DNA from: Phoronis australis
Taxonomy: Eukaryota > Phoronida > Phoronidae
Assembly: GCA_002633005.1 (NCBI GenBank)
Contig: NMRA01000008.1
Location: 1,255,974-1,319,973, forward strand
Direction of reading: 5' to 3'
DNA: 64,000 nt
Numbering within the stretch: the stretch's first letter is position 1; every line of letters starts with the position of its first letter. Made by a program: the position numbers and the translations under genes. Below, piece after piece: positions 24,317-37,000 of this stretch. Under the pieces are notes generated by a model. That model did not search any database, had not been told where the DNA came from, and saw only the letters and a program-made list of their open reading frames with translations.

Positions 24317-25239
24317 GATGTTTAACAAATTATTACATTTAACTCTCATCAGTATTTACAACCAGAAAAAACTTTTCAGGCTCGCATACTTCTTGTTTAG
24401 AGAGAATAATGGCTTTAGCTGATTGCTATGGCAACGCCTCAGTCTAGGGTCCGGAAACTAGTGCATTCCACGGCCGCCGTCCAGTGAGACCCAGAGGCGC
24501 GAAAACGCAAGCTAGATCACAAGTCTTCGCGAAATTTCGCCATGCATTACAAGCCAAGTAACTGATCACAATGATCTTTTACGTCGAGTGTTTTGGTCAA
24601 CGGAACTTTCCTTCGGACCACGCCGGAGAACTTATTTCGATCTATTAGAAGTACCGGTAAGCCACCCATGCTATATTTTCCAACGGCGATTTCAATGGTA
24701 TGCCGCACACCGCATTTCAATTGAAGTGGAAGGGCTCGAGTGTATAGTAAAACGTATAAAGCACATTAAATTTATTGNGATGTTTAACAAATTATTACAT
24801 TTAACTCTCATCAGTATTTACAACCAGTAAAAACTTTTCAGGCTCGCATACTTCTTGTTTAGAGAGAATAATGGCTTTAGCTGATTGCTATGGCAACGCC
24901 TCAGTCTAGGGTCTGGAAACTAGTGCATTCCACGGCCGCCGTCTAGTGAGACCCAGAGGCGCGAAAACGCAAGCTAGATCACAAGTCTTCACGAAATTTC
25001 GCCATGCATTACAAGCCAAGTAACTGATCACAATGATCTTTTACGTCGAGTGTTTTGGTCAACGGAACTTTCCTTCGGACCACGCCGGAGAACTTATTTC
25101 GATCTATTAGAAGTACCGGTAAGCCACCCATGCTATATTTTCCAACGGCGATTTCAATGGTATGCCGCACACCGCATTTCAATTGAAGTGGAAGGGCTCG
25201 AGTGTATAGTAAAACGTATAAAGCACATTAAATTTATTG
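24317..25239 (+). repeat. 462-bp tandem duplication joined at a single N
   Basis: 24317-24777 is repeated at 24779-25239 with only a handful of substitutions (e.g. accagaaaaa versus accagtaaaa, ggtccgg versus ggtctgg). A lone N sits exactly between the copies at 24778. Each copy contains the same short open frame, which is not recognised. Such a pair joined by N may be two haplotypes placed in series. Confidence 0.9.
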
Positions 25240-25711
25240 TCAAATAAATCAAGTAAAACTGAAGCCGGAAGCAAAATGACTGCCCCTTCTAAATATCATA
25301 CAACCCTCGTCTTAATTAAGTGTAGCGCCCACGTATGGTTTAGTTCGCCATGGCCGAGTGAGCTCTTGAAAAAAATCGGATGTCCAGGTACAGAAATTCT
25401 CGGAGATTTTTCCGTTTAGCTGCGCCTACTACAGGGCTAGTGACTCATTTCCTGAAAAGGTAAACATCGCGAGTCGACCAGTAAATATTGGTTATGAGCT
25501 CCTCGTTTACTTGAGGACAAAATAGGTTCAAATCAAATGCACTTCGCAATTTATACGGGGTCTTACTTATCATGTTTCTGCTTTTTCTTGTCAATACTCT
25601 CTGTACTCTTCGTGGTATGGGCCGCATGTCGGCGGGTTAAAACCACTATATATGTACTTGAAACCGACTTAATTTGGTCAAGGGATAAAATTAAGGCCAT
25701 TTTCGTAAGTG

Positions 25712-26000
25712 CATAGGCGGATTTAGGGGACAAGGGGTCGCCCCCCCCCTTGGCTGGCGCAAGCAAAATGAAACAGCAACAGCGTGAAGCGTGAGGAAAT
25801 AAATATTGAGCTCAGGAACTAGGACCGGTAGCGGACGAGGCTCAGGCGCAGAAACACGCTCCCGTTTTTTTATTTTTAGTCCACCGATGGATTATCCGAA
25901 CAGATGGTATACATACTCGGCCCCGTAACTTTCGGGCCGCCTGTGCACAACATACAATCGCGCTTTGCCCAATTCCCCGAGGGTGTTGGGGCCGCCACTG
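25712..26000. mobile_element. Non-autonomous DNA transposon (MITE), GGCGGAT family
   Basis: Ends cataggcggat and, inverted, cagtggcggc. Flanked by the 5-bp direct repeat AAGTG on both sides. The body has a C-run, then aagcaaaatgaaacagcaac and agtccaccgat, shared with 32403-32729 and 41048-41335. No transposase coding. Confidence 0.85.
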
Positions 26001-27323
26001 AAGTGGTGTGAATTAAAAGCATTCTTTTGTGATAGAAGATTGTTTTTTGCCGCTTTAAATAACTTAAATAATACCACTTGCCACCACAGACACTAAGCAA
26101 TTTGTTTATCCATGTTGAACAAAATAAGCATGACCCGAACTTCTTACGATTATTTTGCAGAGTTTAGAAAAAAGCTTTACATTGTTTTCTTTGTGGCAAG
26201 TCCATGAGTACAACAAGCATTCAAGGACAGTGAAATTTTGGCCAGGCAAACGGCTTTTACGTTCTTTCGTAAATTTTCCCACGGAAAATGCTTAATCACA
26301 GAAGTGACGAGTTTTGCAAGAATGCAATTGTGACTGGTCAAAGGATGATAACAATAACTTTCGTGTTGGCCATTCTAATTCTCTGGGAAGCCTGGTTTCG
26401 CTCTTATTTTCTGTCTATTTTTAGAAACCAAACAAGTCAATACAAACTGCAGTATGTTTGTAAGCGTGCTAGCCAAGCTTCGCAGTCCATGTCTCTCGAA
26501 TTCGTATATTGTTGGGGTGGGCCAAACAGCTTTCTATACAAATTCTAGTATTTAAATCACATGAAATATTCCAGTTAACAAAGCATATTCATTAATCGTA
26601 GTGGGCGGGGTGTTCGCAGATAAATGAACGTGACACAATACCGAAAATCGGGCCGAGATCATTTCATATAAACCTGGATAATGGTGAATTCACGCACCAG
26701 ATCGAATATACACGACCTTCCGGTTTTATGTATTCATATTTAAAAGTCGAGGGTGAATCGTTATATCGTAAATATTATATCTAGGCATGTGTAGTGTACT
26801 TATGGTCCGTTAATGCATTTTCTTATGAATGTTTACCGAAATCTTTGAAAATTTATCACATGACCACAAAAAGATGCATCGAAAATTTTCAGTCGAATAA
26901 ACATCTTGCGTAAATATTCCTTAAAAATAAACAGAAGAGGCAAGAATGAGACAACAAATTTGTGTGTGCGCGGCGGAGGAGGGCCGGTGTTCAGTCACAT
27001 TACTGTACCATTGGTCACAAAACGTTTTCGAAAACGAACTCTAAGGACATATTCAAAGTATTTTGAATGGATGTTGAATTTACATAGCCATTTTAACATA
27101 TCGAACTTAAAAACACCAGTCGTTGATTCCCATCCCTCCTAGATTCATTACGACAGGAGAACGCCGGCGCAACATAGACATTTAAAAGAAATGAAACAGG
27201 TCATCAAAAACTAAACAGAATTTAGGTAAACATATCTGACTAAATCATGTGAGCACTTTCCACAATTATAGCGTCGGACAAGACGCCAAGGGACGCCAAA
27301 TCGTAGATCACACTTTCCTGCCT
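26001..27323. other. No supported feature
   Basis: Open frames are short and compositionally random; no repeat recognised. Confidence 0.5.
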
Positions 27324-27470
27324 CCCGTTCAGTAACGCTAGGACCTCGCTAAAAAGCAACACTTCGCGAGATTACGTGAGATATTGCCGTGCATTTTAAA
27401 TGAAAACACGTGACTTTGACTAGGTTTTACTAGGTCCTAGCGTAGGTCCTAGCGTCTACTGAACGCACGC
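27324..27470. mobile_element. MITE, CGTTCAGTA family
   Basis: Terminal inverted repeats cgttcagtaacgctaggacc and ggtcctagcgtctactgaac with a short AT-rich core. An inverted copy lies at 42334-42494 and a diverged one at 12798-12915. Confidence 0.8.
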
Positions 27471-27477
27471 CTGATTT

Positions 27478-27790
27478 CCTTCTAATCTTTTTAATTGAAA
27501 TTAGGTTATTGGCAGTTTCTACTCTACTTTTGTGCGAACTCAACATAAGTGTCTATTTTTCTATGCTCGAGTACATAATGACCATAATGACTTATGTGGA
27601 TATTTTTTTAGTTCTAGTCTGCAGTTGATAAACCCAACATTAAGGCCAAATGTTGGAGTTTGAACTTGAAATTTCGAGTTTTTACTAGTTTGCAGCACGA
27701 ATATTAGGGTCATTAAGTGCAAACTTGGACTAGAAACTCACTGGCCAGCCAGCTAACTGTATGAAGACTATCGTCAAAATATAGCTAGGG
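27478..27790. repeat. Partial copy of the GGTCTCCAATCTTT fold-back family
   Basis: Shares ctaatctttttaattgaaat, tttctactctacttttg and gaaatttcgagtttttacta with the fuller element at 51577-51981; one arm is missing here. Confidence 0.6.
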
Positions 27791-27842
27791 ACCACTTAGC
27801 CAGCCAGCCAGCTGTATGAAGACTGTCGTCAAAATACAGTAC
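27741..27842 (+). repeat. Short tandem duplication
   Basis: agccagctaactgtatgaag then actatcgtcaaaata is repeated about 57 bases later as agccagctgtatgaagactg then tcgtcaaaata. Confidence 0.7.
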
Positions 27843-27937
27843 CACGTGTGTATTTCTTCCATAGACCTCGAAATTGCACACAGCCAGGGTAGTTCTTCTC
27901 GTCCGCAACTCGCCGTGAAACCATAGATTATAGACAA

Positions 27938-28090
27938 CAGGGTCCAGTTGCATAAAAGTTATACGCTGTGTAGCAACAATGACGTCGCATTATCAAGCGT
28001 CACGTTATTGTTGAACAATGCACCTAACGTCATGCAACAATTAAACTTATCCAGCGGATAACCTTTGAAGCTTTATGCAACTTGGCCCTA
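27938..28090. mobile_element. Short TIR element (MITE)
   Basis: Ends cagggtccagttgcataaaa and, inverted, agggccaagttgcataaag, 153 bp in all. A fragment of the same end is at about 17689. Confidence 0.75.
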
Positions 28091-31000
28091 ATTCGCAACT
28101 CCGACATTTTCTTGCGCACTATCCTAGAGAGGAGGCGTCACCCTCCTAAATTACCAATTTTAGTTTTCCGTTAGTGTATTTTGACTGGAAGTTCTCGCAT
28201 CTAGTTTACTGTGCAGTAAAACGAAAAAAAAAAAATCGGCATTGAAACGCTGTTCAAAGTATTCCAATAATAGAACTGTTGGTATCGTGAGTACTTTTGG
28301 CACCCGACCACACAACATCCGACTAGCAGACGACGTACTTACCTGAAGTAAAACTTGCTAATTTTGTCAGGTGACGCTAGTGAATAATGACGTCACGGCT
28401 TCTGTGTAAGATCACAGATTTCCTCCATTGAAAATATACGGAGTTGGCGGCCCATGTGCTATAGTCTACGCAGAATTTGATAGTGACAATGCATAGATAA
28501 TGGCTTCTTGTAATTGTCTTCAGCTGTTCCACCGGCTAAAGCATGTGCGGCCGGTTGCATGAAACAGTCTCAAATAGGAGCTCGACTAAGTTTATGAGAT
28601 TGTGCCTTTGTTTACTCACAAACGTCATTGTTTCGGTTTACTCTCAAATGTTTCGTTTTCCCATAACGGTTTCCTTTGGTCCGCTAAAGACGAAACTCGC
28701 TCTTTTGTCAGATTGCTTCGCCAGTTGCGTTCAGTTACCGTGCTTTCTGACAAATAGTCATATTTTGATTCAGGTCGCTTACCGTTATAAAGTAGGCTTA
28801 ATGTCTTGCCCTTATTCAATTTAGAAATGATCCCTAGGCTTGGAACTCTGACATATCTTTATTTTTCAAGCTATTATATTTTCATAAAATTTGAGCTTCT
28901 AAAATGATTATGAAACAATACAAGACCAGTTTTATAACGGATCGGTCTGTTAAAACTTGCTTTTGGCAGAAAGTACTGGTTTAATGAGGCTTTAAATATC
29001 GAATGAGGTTTAGTTCCCCCAGCTGAATTGGGCAGCGACCGCGAGATGGATTCAAATTCGCGCCGAGGCTGATCTCAGAAAATCGCTTTTCTAACCGATA
29101 ACTTTGAATGTCAAACAAGAGGCGATATGTAACAGTGGAAGTCTTTGGAAACTCAAATACGCAGTGTTATGCCGACAAAGCAACTGGGTGTGCGTTCCGT
29201 TGACCGGGCACGAGAATCTCTTCAAACACGTCATCACACTAGCTCGACATGTTTACACTCGGACTCAAACCAGAACAAGGCGTCATAGATTCGAATACCG
29301 AAACCAAATACTTCCTAATTAAAACGCAGTGAAAATTTTGATGGATTAAAAAGAAGACGACCCCTTTCAATTTCCGCTCTGTCCATCGGCCTGTTTCACG
29401 AATACGCCAATTGAATGTATGAGGATGTTAATTATTGTACAAAATGATTGGCTTGCATTCAACGATTCCCAATGATGCCCTGGGTACCGTTCTAAGAAAA
29501 CCATCATAGTTAAGACAAATCTTGAATTTCAGCCAATTTTATAGAACTTGAATTCATTTCAAGAAAGAGATCTTAAGTTTGACTTAAGTTTTTGACATAA
29601 GTCTTGTCTAAAGTTTGACCAACTTGTCGAATGTAGGAGTTTCAAAGTTTGGAAGTTGAGACAAATCTTAGATTTAAGTAAAAAATGAACTAACTCATTT
29701 TTTGGAACGGGGCCTTAGTCCGCACTAAGATCGTAAAAAAACACCCAGCTAGTTTAACACTTCCGGCGATTTAAGCTCGAATTAGAAAACAGGTTTGTGG
29801 TCCCCGGTTTAAGGGACTAAAATATGAAAGCGAAAGTGTGTTTGAAATCTCGGGACTAAAGAAAGAGAACGTCGTTCCGTTGTCAAATGTGAGATGGCCT
29901 AATTAATTAATTACCAAAACACTTCCGCCTCTGAGTATCTGTACTTATTAACGAAGAACGTCAATATTTTTAACGTGCTCATTTACAGATATGAGAACGC
30001 GCTATGTCTATTTCAACATGATAACGAAACCAAACATTTCCTAATTAAAGCGCAGTGACAGATTTGTGTCAAAAAGAAGACTGTCGCATTCAATTACCGC
30101 TCTGCCCATCGGAATAAGTCAAAGTATTGGTCTTAAGCATTACACACCTGACCATTTCTGAAAAATAATTATATCGCCTTGAGAAAAAGTGTAGTTTCCG
30201 AGTGCATGCACATATCTACTTGTTACCGACTGAGACAATTTCTATAAATCATTTCTAGACTGTGATGCACTCATAATTACCTTTTTTCAGCAATTCAAGT
30301 GGGAGCGCAAGAATCAAGTTTCCCTCTCAAGTTAATTTCATGCAATAGACCCCCAGACTGGGGATAAGGTAATTTCTTTAAAGATTTATAGACCGTGAGA
30401 CTAGTTATGTCACAGGCCACAGATGCACCCTAATGGAATAATCTTAAGAGGCCCAATATACAACGCTTGGATGTAGAAATTTCAGCGATCGTATGTGGGT
30501 ACCTCCGTTTTTTGTATTTTTTTTCGTCGACTTCTTTGTTTTGATCAAAGAGACTTTGAGCCTAAATTTAGTCAGCTGTCTTGCCCCAAAAGTAGCGTTC
30601 AAGTATTAAACGTGCAACGTATTAACATTGCAGCGACAAGAAAAAATAAGCCGTAAACTTTGACTGACAAAAGCCAAAAGCTCCATTTATGAGATAGAAA
30701 CCCGTCGAAAGTGCATCACTGGAAAATTTAAAGCGGCCAAAACTCGTCTTCCACCATAAAATAAACGTTTTAGGCACTTTCCATTGAAAATTCGGTCCTA
30801 ACGTATTCCTTGCTCAGACTTAGAATCGATTTCTTGGCTTGGGAAGAAATTACAAATCATTAAATCGTTATTGCTCGAGATCAGGAGCCTAAAGTTGATT
30901 TGTCACGGCGGATCATTTAAATCGCCGAGACCGGAAATCCTTTTAATCCGACAGAGTAGGGAAGAACCAGTCACGACCAATTTTATAACCGTAAGTAATC

Positions 31001-32402
31001 TAAAACAAAAGTGAGTCAACAGACATTTTTCGCAGCCGATTGTGTATTTACAGCTATTTCAGTCCCGCGGGTGAGCTCCAAAATTATCCTTATGAAAACC
31101 CAAGGTGTATGTTAAATTTTCACCACGCAAGCCCGTACCGTAACTACATCTTTGCATGAGTTCATAGTTTCTAACACTTCCATACCTAGCTTGTGATGCA
31201 ACAACACGGGAATATTGGCAAGATCAATTCACTAGAGAATTCTTCGAAAAACTAGCCTTTCGTTGCACCACCGTTGAAATTCCCCCTTGCTCTTTTTGTC
31301 CTTACATAACGATATATTTGACTATACATTTTGTGGACTCTCATCGGTGCAATATTGTTATTGAAACACTAGTTAATAAAAATAACATGTTCGCAGGTCA
31401 AGTATAGGCTCATGCAGCGATCTTGATAAAAATCAGTGAAAGTGGTAGTAAACTACAGACTATGAGTGCAGAAAACCGAAGCATGTATCACCAGTTCTCC
31501 TATGTTAAAAAAGCAACGAGACTATTGTTTTATCTCAAATGCCAACATTTAGTCATGGATATGGTCTTGCTGTGTTATTTCTTTAATCGCTGCTTTTTTT
31601 TCTAAAACCTTAATTATTGAAAGTTGTTATGAACGTGATAGTCAGGCCAACGGAGCTCGTTCGGCCCACTGGTCAGCCACGCCGGGGCAACCAGACCGTT
31701 TTCGCTAGCCTTCGCTATAGTAGCAATATCTTTGATAGTAGCAAAACGCAAGTCGTGTGAATTAATGACTACAAATGACAGACACTTTTGCGGGCGGTTT
31801 GAGTTACTCCAAAATTTCTAGGGTTTTCGCTGAGGGCTTTTTAGACAGACCACTTACTTCACCGAACACACATGTACAAGGTTAAGATATGAAGGAGTCG
31901 GTTTAGTCGACCAGTTTTCTTTAAAAAACGATTCGAGTGTTAACTGAGGAAACAAACCTGCTGAAAATGACTTCTTCAGTTCGCGGCGGAAAGATCAATT
32001 GTTTGGCTAAACGCTATCATTTTCGCAAGCGTTTTAGCCAATGAAACTTAGTAGTGCATGCGTTATCGCCTCTCATGAGAGCCTATACGTACGAGTTGAC
32101 AAATAATAGTACTTGTGTATAGTACCATCATTCTCGTTATCGCTAGTGAGATAGAACCGGAGTCTGGGTTATGTTTTTTTTTATAAAACTCGCTATCATG
32201 GGCTCTAATCTCAGAGTCGGCCTTCAAACGACTGCCGAACGGTCCGTGACCACTGGGCTCACGACCAAATAGTTCCGCAGCCAACATAGCGCCACCGGCA
32301 CCTCTGCATACTAACACTCGCGGGCAAACATCACGACACATACAACGACGACGTTAGCACGCACGAACTACTCTCACTAGCTAACAAACCACCCCTTCAT
32401 CT
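28091..32402. other. Long stretch without a secure gene
   Basis: I see no coding exon I can support. A perfect minus-strand donor (ttcag then gtaagt) at about 28344, with a CRE-like tgacgtca at about 28389, could mark a non-coding first exon but has no coding support. A diverged TIR element end (gcctgtttcacgaa) lies near 29389. Confidence 0.45.
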
Positions 32403-32729
32403 CATAGGCGGATTTAGGAGGGAGTGGCAGCCCCCCCCCCCCCCTTGGTTACCGCAAGCAAAATGAAACAGCAACAGCGTGAAGCGTGAGGAAATATTGA
32501 GTTCTGGAACTAGGACCAGTAGCGACCCCATATCGCGGCGGTATGGTGTTCCCGTATTCTTTTTTCTTTTAGTCCACCGATAAATTGTCTGAACAGCATG
32601 TCCACATACTCGGCTCCCACAACTTTCGCACCGCCTGTGCAAATAAAATACATACAATCGCGCTTTGCCCAATTTTTCGATGCAACATGTTGGCCCCCTC
32701 CCCCTTATGGTATCCTAGATCCGCCACTG
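32403..32729. mobile_element. MITE, GGCGGAT family, inserted in a LINE tail
   Basis: Ends cataggcggatttagg and, inverted, cagtggcggatctaggatac. Flanked by direct repeat CATCT at 32398-32402 and 32730-32734. Same family as 25712-26000. The sequence on its right reads as the reverse-transcriptase tail of a LINE. Confidence 0.88.
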
Positions 32730-32731
32730 CA

Positions 32732-33036
32732 TCTACAAAGGCTTCGACTTATTGCAATAGAAGTATTTAAAATCCTTCATAGCGAATCACCCAAGAAGCA
32801 AGAAAACAATTACTCCTTTCGCTTCAGCAACCTTTTAATTAGATATTCTTCAACTTAAACCTGTCAAATATGGCAAAAAATCTTTTCGCTTCGAGGCTGC
32901 TCGGGTCTGGAACAGTATACCGAATGTGATGCGCACAACAGAGTCTTTCACTATTTTCCGTGGACTGATTCGGACACGTACCGGCCCCGAATGCAGCTGC
33001 TCTCTTTGTAAACACTCCAGGTTATGCTGTAATTAG
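32732..33036 (+). pseudogene. LINE reverse-transcriptase C-terminal remnant
   Basis: Translation gives LQRLRLIAIEVFKIL, then after a frame shift KKSFRFEAARVWNSIPNVMR and GPECSCSLC with a stop. This is the characteristic C-terminal end of non-LTR retrotransposon polymerases (RLRLIAIEVFK, then FR..ARLWNSLP, then a Cys-rich end). It is truncated on the left by the MITE and frame-shifted near 32850. An aataaagattcttgattcg 3' tail lies near 33293-33311. Confidence 0.8.
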
Positions 33037-33817
33037 TGTATACCATCGTTTCTTTTACGATTTATCTAGATTATAGCAATTACAAGTGTACCTATTATCG
33101 TTTATGCTCAGACCCTAGTCTATACTTCATAGCGATTACGACAACTTAACTTTTATTTACAATTATATATCTGTTATAATCTACCTTTAGCTTAATATAA
33201 TAAGTTCCATTTTGTTCACGAGTCTGTTAAATTTAAAGTCGTAGAAATCGCCCAACTGGCTAATGCATTAATCTGTTCTTCAAACGACGATAAATAAAGA
33301 TTCTTGATTCGCTAGCTTCACATTTGGCAAAAAATCAAACAGCTAGCAACAACCAAGACAACAACAACAACAAATGCATTAGCTGCCTCGATCAGCCTAA
33401 CCACGAGGTCTTTTCAGTGGAATGCCTCCATTTGTTCACAACAATTCGGTCAACAGGCCAACGATTCCTGGCCATTGCGAACCGCCCTCTGGGTACTGTA
33501 AGATACAGGCATACGGCTCCGGAAAAAGCAAATTTTCCACTTCAGGTCATGCTCAGAAACATAGTTTTCGTAAATTTCCGTAACTTGTAGTCGAACCAAT
33601 CATTTGTTAAGACGGTTTCGGAAGTGGCTCAGGCACTCGCCGCAAAGTTTTGAAACTGTACGTTCTTACTAGTCGATGCCGGACATTCCTTAGCTAATCG
33701 AATCATTTCTACAGTACACAATGACCATTCCTCTGAGCCAATCGTAAGCAAACACTTCAAGCGTTTATTATTATTTGTCCGAGTCCTCGTTCTCTATTCG
33801 ATACACCCGCGCATTGG
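33037..33817. other. LINE 3' tail and upstream flank of the first cytokine-like gene
   Basis: Up to about 33312 this is probably LINE 3' UTR (ends aataaagattcttgattcg). The rest has no recognised feature. Confidence 0.5.
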
Positions 33818-33825
33818 TGACGTCA
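33818..33825 (+). promoter_or_regulatory. CRE-type site upstream of the first cytokine-like gene
   Basis: Perfect palindrome TGACGTCA, about 155 bases upstream of the likely transcription start. It is the consensus for CREB/ATF-type bZIP factors; a function here is inference. Confidence 0.5.
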
Positions 33826-33947
33826 CAGTTTCGAATGGCAGTCATTGCTCAGTTTCGTTTAATCGCCGTGAACGGCTACCCCAATCTATTTTAGTCATCT
33901 GACTATGCGTCCACCAAGAGAAATTCCCCGGTATTCACTATTGCCCA

Positions 33948-33982
33948 TATAAATTCAGAGACATGGCCAAATCACATCAGTT
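33948..33982 (+). promoter_or_regulatory. TATA box and initiator of the first cytokine-like gene
   Basis: TATAAAT at 33948-33954 is followed by an initiator-like TCAGTT at 33977-33982 whose A (33979) lies 31 bases after the first T of the TATA box. The ATG is 66 bases further on. Spacing is that of a focused TATA/Inr promoter. Confidence 0.7.
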
Positions 33983-34044
33983 CAACTGTTTGCAAGCCGG
34001 TATTCAACATTTTCTGAATCACAAGCCAGAATTTAATAACCAAC

Positions 34045-34051
34045 ATGCAAG
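34045..34051 (+). CDS. Cytokine-like copy 1, exon 1
   Basis: ATGCAAG then donor gtaaga: two codons plus one base (phase 1). A tiny first coding exon ending in phase 1 is usual for long-chain helical cytokine and growth-hormone genes. Chosen because exon 2 has no in-frame ATG ahead of its signal peptide and copy 2 has the same arrangement. Confidence 0.8.
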
Positions 34052-37000
34052 GTAAGACGCGGTTGATTATATACCTACATAATTAGCATCAAACATGATA
34101 TCGACGAGACAAATTTTAATTATGTCTCATTTGGGTTCAACCTTACTAAATACCGATTTCACTGAATATTTTTGAGTAATGCAGATTAAAGGTTCTTTAT
34201 AGAATAGGCAAACTTATCCTTAAAAATCGCAATACATACTAATGGAATTTATATTTGATTAGCGCGAGAAGTTTCATTCTAACCAAGTTAGTCGTGAAAA
34301 CCATCTTTGGTGTTCATCTGTTCCATTAGTAAAGCCCGTTAGGAAAGGTGAAAGTTCCATAGACACAGTTTATTTCAGTTCGAATATTCTTAGCAAAAAT
34401 CGGGCCGTTTCATTCATTCAGGCAATATAGATAAGCAGACTGGCATACAATTTGCCCGCGTTATACATGTGACCGTTCTGGGAAATCCCAGGGTTGCCAT
34501 AGGAACCGTGCTGAGTAAGAATAGTGCAGAATATTATGAACCCGGCTTTTTGGGTCTAACACATGCTTAGAATGACGAATAATGGGAAATCACCCTAAAA
34601 TCGACAGAAAACGTTTTCTGATTTCGGGCTTTCGCACTATGATTTCCCATAATTTGTCCTCGAGGCCGGAATAAGGGAACCGCAAACGGATATTCCAGAT
34701 AAGGCGGGAAATTTTCAACGAAAATATAAATGAGCACAACACTGTAGTAGTAATGATTCACATTAACAGTTCAACATGCAAACGCGCGGTAGGTATAAAG
34801 ATCTCTGAGTAATCTTCAGAGCGGTCTGTCACCAACTGAGACTGATCGCAGCTATAGCGAGTCAATACCAGTGGTTCAAATTTCATATTAGGGTTCAACA
34901 TGGTAATAAAGGCCTATGGTCCGAGTTTTAGTCAAAAAAAAACTCTTAACGGCGTTTTAGCCGATTTTTTGGTGTGATAGATTTAATTCCTCTCCAGTTG
35001 ATTTTTCTGTTGCTTGTATTCGATTAGCCCCTGATCACGAGAAAATCGTTACTTGCATTTACAGGAATAAGAAATACAGTGATCACAGCCCTCCTCTCTT
35101 TTGGTCTCATGGGCATCCAGTCGGCGTCAATCGGCGGCGTCAAGACGCAGCGAGACGTCGAGTCAACACAAACGAGCCATGGAAGATGTCACTGGTACAG
35201 ACCATGCGGGGGTGAGATAGAACAAGTCCAAATTAATACGACTCCGAGTGGACAAACCTTCAATCAAGCTTACAGAGACATGGCAGTAAAGGCTTTTGGA
35301 CTATCTAGACAGTCGCAAGATTTAAAGATATCCTACGTGAGTTTATTTTACAATTTAAGTCACTGACAGTTTGCGTACCGGTACGGTATATACTTTGTTG
35401 AGCGTCCGTAGTCGGATTACATTCGACTCGGTAAAATGGCTTTTCAGTCAGCCTAGCGGGGACAGGGGGGTGGTGTCCGATCAAGAGAATCAAATCGCAT
35501 TCAATACCCAAAATAAAATTTCCCGTATGTAGTGCCTCTCACTGAAAATTCTCTGCAACCGCCTACGCAGTGTTTAAAACCAAAACTGTAAAGACAACGG
35601 GCAACGCGTTTCGAAGAAATCGCAACCTGCCAGAACAACAACGTCCTACTGCATTAAATAGGTCGCATAAGTAATCGGAAAGGGCTATTGGGTGATAAGG
35701 TGATGGTTTGCGATAACTTGGCGGGTGACGCAAAATTGCAAGGCTTTTCAGACCTGTAGAAGTTCCCTTGATTTTAAAGTGTGCAAAATTTAGATTTACA
35801 CGCCATCGCAGTTGAATGAGACATTTATCAGTGCGAACTCGCAAATGTAGTAATGTGCTGTTTATGCCACCTCCATCCAGGAGAGAACGGTAAGAGTGTG
35901 TCAGGTCGTTTGTTTTCCAACTGCTCTACGAAACTTCTTAGATCTTCATAGGCATCTCATTTGAGTTTGTTTTGTATTTGTACGAATTCATATAGTGTAT
36001 TCGCACTATTGGACTGCACCTGCAAAATTATAATTGCATTAAGTTACTGGAATTATTTTTGGAGTGTGCAACTTGTGAGTTGTGTGTGAAGTTGAACCGT
36101 CCATTTGATTTGTCTCACGGGCTGTAAAGCCCCAGGCATAGTCTAGGTAGTCTGACCATAGACTGGTGGCCGCCTTGTCCTGTTGTGTTAAAACCGAAGG
36201 TAGATAATCTCCATTATTCAACCTAAATATTTGTTTCATTTTTGGCGGAAATTAGTCACGAAATGTTTTTAAATTTACATGCTCGTACTGACAGCGGCTC
36301 CTTGGCTTACTTCGCATTTGTCAGTTGATGAAAAAGGTGACCCAGGCTCATGGAAGTGAGGAAAGCACAAAAAATTCAGTATTTCAGGCTTCATGTCCAA
36401 GTCTCAATTTGCAGTACAATTGTCCGGTACTTCGTCTCTCATGGATCTATTATGAACAAATGGACGTCGTGCTCAACAAAACTTGTCTCAAGGAAAATTT
36501 GCTGCCGATATACTCCAAATAAAATATATATAACACATAGATAGGTGACTTGGTTTATGAAATTTCGAAAAGTGTCCATGAATTTTATCGCAGTTGTTGC
36601 CAACTTCACTGTATCCTTGATTAGTGTGAAAGTTTATTCTGCCTGTGTTGGAGCTGTTCACTGTAGTTATGCTGAGTGAAAATTAGTTTTAATTGACCAA
36701 GCGTCATTGGAGATTCTTTTTGGTGGGGAAGATGGACAATTAGAAATGGATTATTAACATTTGTGGTACCTGTATCATAGGTCTGTGATTTGCAAAAACT
36801 GTTAGCTCAATCCTGTTGTGTCAAAATTCTCGACTAAACCAAAGGCACTCTCATTACTCATTTGACTATATGTATCAGAACTTCTATATAATGTGGTGTA
36901 AAAATGCAGTGGCTGATACGTGTGCATGTGTGAGAACTTTTGTAGTGAGAACTGCCATGGTATGACTGGGTCCTCTGCTTTTTATGATAATTGCACCGTT

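Noticed and set aside
28333-28400. Minus-strand first exon with a perfect donor and CRE
   Set aside because: No open frame or partner exon; left as a note only.
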